Source: CAZUTO01 sp964623085 (GTDB lineage Bacteria > Pseudomonadota > Gammaproteobacteria > Pseudomonadales > GM7GCV1). Taken from it: a stretch of 64,000 nt of DNA. The DNA lies in NCBI GenBank assembly GCA_964623085.1, contig CAZUTO010000009.1, positions 1 through 64,000 of the forward strand. Reading direction: 5' to 3'. How positions within the stretch are numbered: the first letter of the stretch is position 1; every line of letters starts with the position of its first letter. A program made the position numbers and the translations under genes. This document shows positions 60,930 to 64,000 of this stretch, piece by piece. The notes below the pieces were generated by a model that was not told the origin of the DNA, did not search any database, and was given only the letters and a program-made list of their open reading frames with translations.

Positions 60930-61615
60930 TAAATGTCTCGTGTGACCGGATTGAAAAAGTGCTTGCCGGCGTTAGTAGTAAGAATGCGTGTGACCAATTC
61001 ACGATATTGATCGGGGTCGTTAACGAAGTCAATTTCTGCAGCATTGACGATTAACACCGGTGCAGATTCGTAGCTGTGAAAGAAATTCATATAGGCGTCG
61101 TTTAGGTGCTCTAAATATTGGTTATTGATATGTTTTTCGGACTCAATTCCGCGCTTCTTGATTCGTTCAAATAACACCGAAACGGGAGCCTGCAGGTAAA
61201 CTACTAAATCAGGTTGGGGTATACCGAAAACGACATGTTCATAAACTTTGGAGTAGATGTCTAATTCATGTCTATCAAGCGTGACCTGCGCAAATAATGG
61301 GTCCTTTTCCAGCATGAAATCGGCAATTCTTTTGGGTTGAAATAAGTCAGTCTGCTTCATTTCATCCAGTTGCCTAGTCCGCTGGAAGAGAAAAGACAGT
61401 TGCGCCTGCAGAGCGTAGGTATCTCCATCCTGATAAAACCGATCAAGAAAGGGATTTTCTTCTGGCTGCTCGAGCAGTAATTCGTAGCCAAGGCTATATG
61501 CCAGCGAGCGAGCGAGTGTTGATTTGCCTACACCAATGGGGCCTTCTATAACCACGTAATTGGGTATGCTCGATTTAGAGACGTTTATTTCCATCTCTTC
61601 GATTGTTAATTGCAC
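60929..61615 (-). CDS. Deoxynucleoside kinase family protein
   Basis: This 228-residue protein phosphorylates a nucleoside. The P-loop is GPIGVGKSTLARSL (about 25-38); the LEQPEENPFLDRFYQD motif, ADFMLEKDPLFA, and the RIKKRGIESEKHI lid region match the dNK/dGK family. In related gammaproteobacteria such a gene lies between folK and panB. It could be a deoxyadenosine/deoxyguanosine kinase; the substrate is not proven. The start is GTG at 61615, with an in-frame ATG at 61594 as an alternative. Confidence 0.88.
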   Translation of the reverse strand: MQLTIEEMEINVSKSSIPNYVVIEGPIGVGKSTLARSLAYSLGYELLLEQPEENPFLDRFYQDGDTYALQAQLSFLFQRTRQLDEMKQTDLFQPKRIADFMLEKDPLFAQVTLDRHELDIYSKVYEHVVFGIPQPDLVVYLQAPVSVLFERIKKRGIESEKHINNQYLEHLNDAYMNFFHSYESAPVLIVNAAEIDFVNDPDQYRELVTRILTTNAGKHFFNPVTRDI

Positions 61616-61638
61616 GGCAAATAGCTTCTTAGGTTGTC

Positions 61639-61666
61639 AGTTGAACGTAACTAGTTGAACGTAACT
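61639..61666. repeat. Perfect tandem duplication of 14 bases between folK and the kinase gene
   Basis: AGTTGAACGTAACT occurs twice in direct contact (61639-61652, 61653-61666). It lies 24 bases upstream of the kinase start codon in the 104-base intergenic space. It may be a recent slippage duplication or a pair of binding sites. Confidence 0.85.
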
Positions 61667-61719
61667 AAAAGACAAATACAAGCATTGATAAACAAAGGAG
61701 TTTATGGCTCGGCATCCAA

Positions 61720-62193
61720 TCAAATTGTTTTCGATTGGGCAAGGCTTTCAAGGTGGGCTCGCACACTCAGGCCATCGATAATCAGATCCGGATAAATCTC
61801 TGCCAGAGGTTCAAGGACGAACTCACGCTCTTTGAAAAGCGGGTGTGGGATGGTTAAGTGTGGAGAGTTCAGCGTTTTGTCGGCAAAATAAATAATGTCT
61901 AGGTCGAGTGTTCTAGGTCCCCATCGTGTTGCTCGTTCACGGCCTTGTTGAGTTTCTATCTGCTGCAAACCACAAAGTAATTCCTCTGGCGCTATATCGC
62001 AGAAAATACCGCATGCTGCGTTGAGGAAGGACGGTTGGCTTGTAACGCCCCATGCGGCAGTTTTATAGATTGTAGAGAGCTGGTCGAACTGGCACCCGGG
62101 CATGCTTCTGATTGCGTCAATCGCGGCAGATAGATGTTGCTCTCGATCCCCTAGGTTGCTACCCAGTGCGATGCATGCGAGATTTTTTGCCAT
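61720..62193 (-). CDS. folK: 6-hydroxymethyl-7,8-dihydropterin pyrophosphokinase
   Basis: FolK (HPPK) transfers pyrophosphate in folate synthesis. The 157-residue protein has IALGSNLGDREQHL, YKTAAWGVTSQPSFLNAACGI, and RWGPRTLDLDIIYF (metal-binding Asp pair) and IPHPLFKEREFVLEPLAEI. It begins nine bases after pcnB; the two are probably co-transcribed, the standard arrangement. No clear Shine-Dalgarno is seen. Confidence 0.97.
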   Translation of the reverse strand: MAKNLACIALGSNLGDREQHLSAAIDAIRSMPGCQFDQLSTIYKTAAWGVTSQPSFLNAACGIFCDIAPEELLCGLQQIETQQGRERATRWGPRTLDLDIIYFADKTLNSPHLTIPHPLFKEREFVLEPLAEIYPDLIIDGLSVRAHLESLAQSKTI

Positions 62194-62202
62194 AAGCGAT
62201 GA

Positions 62203-63561
62203 TTAATCTGGAGACTTACTTTTTCGACGCCGTCGGCGTCGACGTTTTTGTGTTCCTGCGATCCCAAGCTGATTGCGCATGGTTTCGCGGCTTTCGCTGT
62301 TGGCACTTTGATACTTCGTCCACCATTCCCCAAGGCCATTAAGATCTTCCCCTGATTCTTCGCGCATGACGACAAAGTCATAACCCGCTCGAAATTTGGA
62401 ATGCTCCATTAATTTGTCTGCTCGATTGCCCTGGCGTCGGTCAAGCTGGGTTTGCAAATACCAAGTATCCCGAATGGCAAGGGAGAATCGTTTTGGAATG
62501 CTTACTCTACTGGACTGATCAGCAAAAACAGATGATGAAGCAAGCTCCATCGCGCGCGGAGGACTTTCGTTTTTGGCAAGGTATTGCTGGAATCTTGGTA
62601 CGATCGCTGGCCATAGAAGTGTTGCGTAGAGATAGAAGGGTGACACACCTTTGCCTTTACCTAGACGCTCCTCCGTGTTGCGCATGGCGACATGAACTAG
62701 ACGATCAAGTTGTTTGTTTTGCTTGGCTTGATCAGCAGATTCGGGGAAGAGTAATGCGAATAACCCTGATTCTGCAAAGAGTTGAAATGCGGTGGCAGAT
62801 TCTGCATGCAGAAGAAGCTTAATCACTTCATCGAACAGGCGCGCAGCGGAGACTTCGAGAATAAGTGACGAATTATTCAAAAGCTGAGCTTGGCTTTCTT
62901 TGTCGAGTTTTAGCCCAAGTTTTGCTTGAAATCGAAGTGCACGCATCATGCGAACAGGGTCTTCTTGGAACCGTTTTTTGGGATCGCCAATCGTTCTCAA
63001 AAGGCCATTTGTGAGATCTTCAAAGCCACCCACAAAATCGACAATAGTTTCGGTATCGGTATCGAAGTAAAGCGCATTGCAGCTAAAGTCACGGCGCACG
63101 GCATCTTCTTCCATGGAACCGAAGATATTGTCCCGTGTTAGCATTCCCGAGCCGCTTTTTCTTGCTGCAGGTTCGCCACGCCTTCGTTTTTGCTGCCCCT
63201 TTTTTTCGCCTTCATGATGACCACGAAAAGTAGTCACCTCAATGATTTCTTGCCGGTTTTGAACATGCACAATTTGAAAACGGCGGCCGATGATACGAGC
63301 GCGACGATAAAGCCGCTTCACCTGTTCAGGCGTTGCATTAGTAGCAACATCGAAATCGTTTGGTTTCTTACCGAGGATGGCATCGCGAACACAGCCGCCG
63401 ACGATATAGGCCTCGTAGCCTGCATCCCTTAATTCGTCTACCACTTCGAGTGCAAAAGGACTGATATCTTCAACGCGCACTGTGTGATTCTCACGGTGGA
63501 TGTCTCGTCTTTTTATCGAATTGTTGGAACCGGATAGTTTATTGATAAAACGTTTGATCAT
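62203..63561 (-). CDS. pcnB: Poly(A) polymerase I
   Basis: PcnB adds 3' A tails to RNA to promote decay. The 452-residue protein has the nucleotidyltransferase motif VGGCVRDAILGKKPNDFDVATNATPEQ, the RRIRIIGRRFQIVHV motif, and RRDFSCNALYFD. A basic insertion (KKGQQKRRRGEPAARK) occurs after TTFRGHHEG, and the C-terminus is a run of arginines (RRRRRRRKSKSPD). The start is ATG 63561, with a TTG at 63567 possible. The downstream folK neighbour is usual. Confidence 0.95.
   Translation of the reverse strand: MIKRFINKLSGSNNSIKRRDIHRENHTVRVEDISPFALEVVDELRDAGYEAYIVGGCVRDAILGKKPNDFDVATNATPEQVKRLYRRARIIGRRFQIVHVQNRQEIIEVTTFRGHHEGEKKGQQKRRRGEPAARKSGSGMLTRDNIFGSMEEDAVRRDFSCNALYFDTDTETIVDFVGGFEDLTNGLLRTIGDPKKRFQEDPVRMMRALRFQAKLGLKLDKESQAQLLNNSSLILEVSAARLFDEVIKLLLHAESATAFQLFAESGLFALLFPESADQAKQNKQLDRLVHVAMRNTEERLGKGKGVSPFYLYATLLWPAIVPRFQQYLAKNESPPRAMELASSSVFADQSSRVSIPKRFSLAIRDTWYLQTQLDRRQGNRADKLMEHSKFRAGYDFVVMREESGEDLNGLGEWWTKYQSANSESRETMRNQLGIAGTQKRRRRRRRKSKSPD
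62224..62242. repeat. Nineteen-base palindrome at the 3' end of pcnB
   Basis: Nine-base perfect arms (TCGACGCCG / CGGCGTCGA) around one base lie within the arginine-coding tail of pcnB, 18 bases before its stop. It would fold as a strong mRNA hairpin just before folK. It may simply reflect the Arg codon run. Confidence 0.6.
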
Positions 63562-63640
63562 TCGCAATGGACGGTTGAGTTGGTCGGTGCAATTGGCGCT
63601 CGTTTAGAAAAGGTAATAGCGACTATGCATGTGCGGAATT

Positions 63641-64000
63641 CTAGCATAGTGGAGCGGCTGCGGCGGTTTGAGGAACGGCGCTTATATCCCAAGAAGCTAT
63701 AGCCCATTTGATGAGGCTATCAGGATCTTCGCTAAGGGCTTCGATAGGTGGGGAAAATCCTAATACCTGAAGCGATCGATAGAGATTTTCTACATTTTTT
63801 TCTGAATCTAATACGGGAGCTTGCGTTTGTTTGCTTAGCTTATGTCCATCTGACCCCAACACCATTGGGAGGTGTGCATACTCCGGTGTCGACCAACCCA
63901 GCATCTGCATGAGGTTTATTTGACGGGCGGTAGAATCAAGTAAATCTGCACCGCGAACAACTCGGGTTATGCCTTGTAGGTGATCGTCGACGGCCACTGC
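63641..64000 (-). CDS. gluQ: Glutamyl-Q tRNA(Asp) synthetase, C-terminal part (cut by window edge)
   Basis: GluQ attaches glutamate to the queuosine base of tRNA-Asp. About 119 residues of the C-terminal portion are inside the window; the gene continues beyond base 64000. VVRGADLLDSTARQINLMQMLG, YAHLPMVLGSDGHKLSKQ (the KMSKS-type motif) and a C-terminal region matching the family are visible. The gene order gluQ-pcnB-folK is standard in gammaproteobacteria. Confidence 0.93.
   Translation of the reverse strand, partial: AVAVDDHLQGITRVVRGADLLDSTARQINLMQMLGWSTPEYAHLPMVLGSDGHKLSKQTQAPVLDSEKNVENLYRSLQVLGFSPPIEALSEDPDSLIKWAIASWDISAVPQTAAAAPLC

Overview
The window is core chromosomal DNA from a free-living, probably marine gammaproteobacterium. 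The evidence is the gene order: a long ribosomal protein cluster followed by blocks that match the order remembered from Pseudomonas and its relatives (MFS-ssb near uvrA, pyrC-rnt near argG, gyrA-pheA-tyrA-aroA-cmk-rpsA-ihfB, mltD-gloB-methyltransferase-rnhA-dnaQ, dapA-bamC-MBL-purC, gluQ-pcnB-folK-panB). It is not Pseudomonas itself: tyrA and aroA are separate genes, serC and hisC are absent between gyrA and aroA, and lapB is absent after lapA. A run of 100 Ns at 2285-2384 marks a draft scaffold. No tRNA, rRNA, CRISPR array, prophage or transposase was found.

Layout. 6-1199 is tuf, closed by a strong terminator. 1200-10546 separates tuf from the S10 operon and looks accessory: a repeat-like intergenic element, a metal-uptake cassette (histidine-rich DUF2946-like exported protein, TonB-dependent receptor, PepSY membrane protein), a DUF2007 protein, an AEC-family transporter, a flavin reductase and an EF-G of the fusA2 type on the minus strand. 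10972-24700 is the S10-spc-alpha supercluster (rpsJ to rplQ, including secY, rpmJ and rpoA), starting from a near-consensus sigma-70 promoter and ending in a strong terminator.

24797-36913 holds an MFS transporter, ssb, then on the minus strand fabA-fabB (unsaturated fatty acid synthesis), uvrA (repair), maeB (malic enzyme) and pyrC-rnt, followed by argG on the plus strand. 36963-48163 runs left to right: a DUF1624 membrane protein, gyrA, the aromatic amino acid genes pheA-tyrA-aroA, cmk, rpsA, ihfB, lapA, pyrF and a ComEA-like protein. 48238-57678 contains mltD and gloB (minus), a methyltransferase with rnhA and dnaQ, fabV, and the dapA-bamC-MBL-purC group. A 443-base AT-rich noncoding stretch with DnaA-box-like sequences (57679-58121) precedes rsmJ. 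The right end is a minus-strand group reading gluQ (cut by the window edge), pcnB, folK, deoxynucleoside kinase, panB, dapE.

Most of the sequence is ordinary housekeeping, and I found no convincing undescribed system. The points most worth a second look are the 9.8 kb separation of tuf from rpsJ, the period-3 histidine protein beside a TonB receptor, the DnaA-box-like noncoding region, a GyrA box carrying Met where Lys or Arg is expected, the structured leaders before rpsM and rpsA, and the missing lapB, serC, hisC and panC neighbours.
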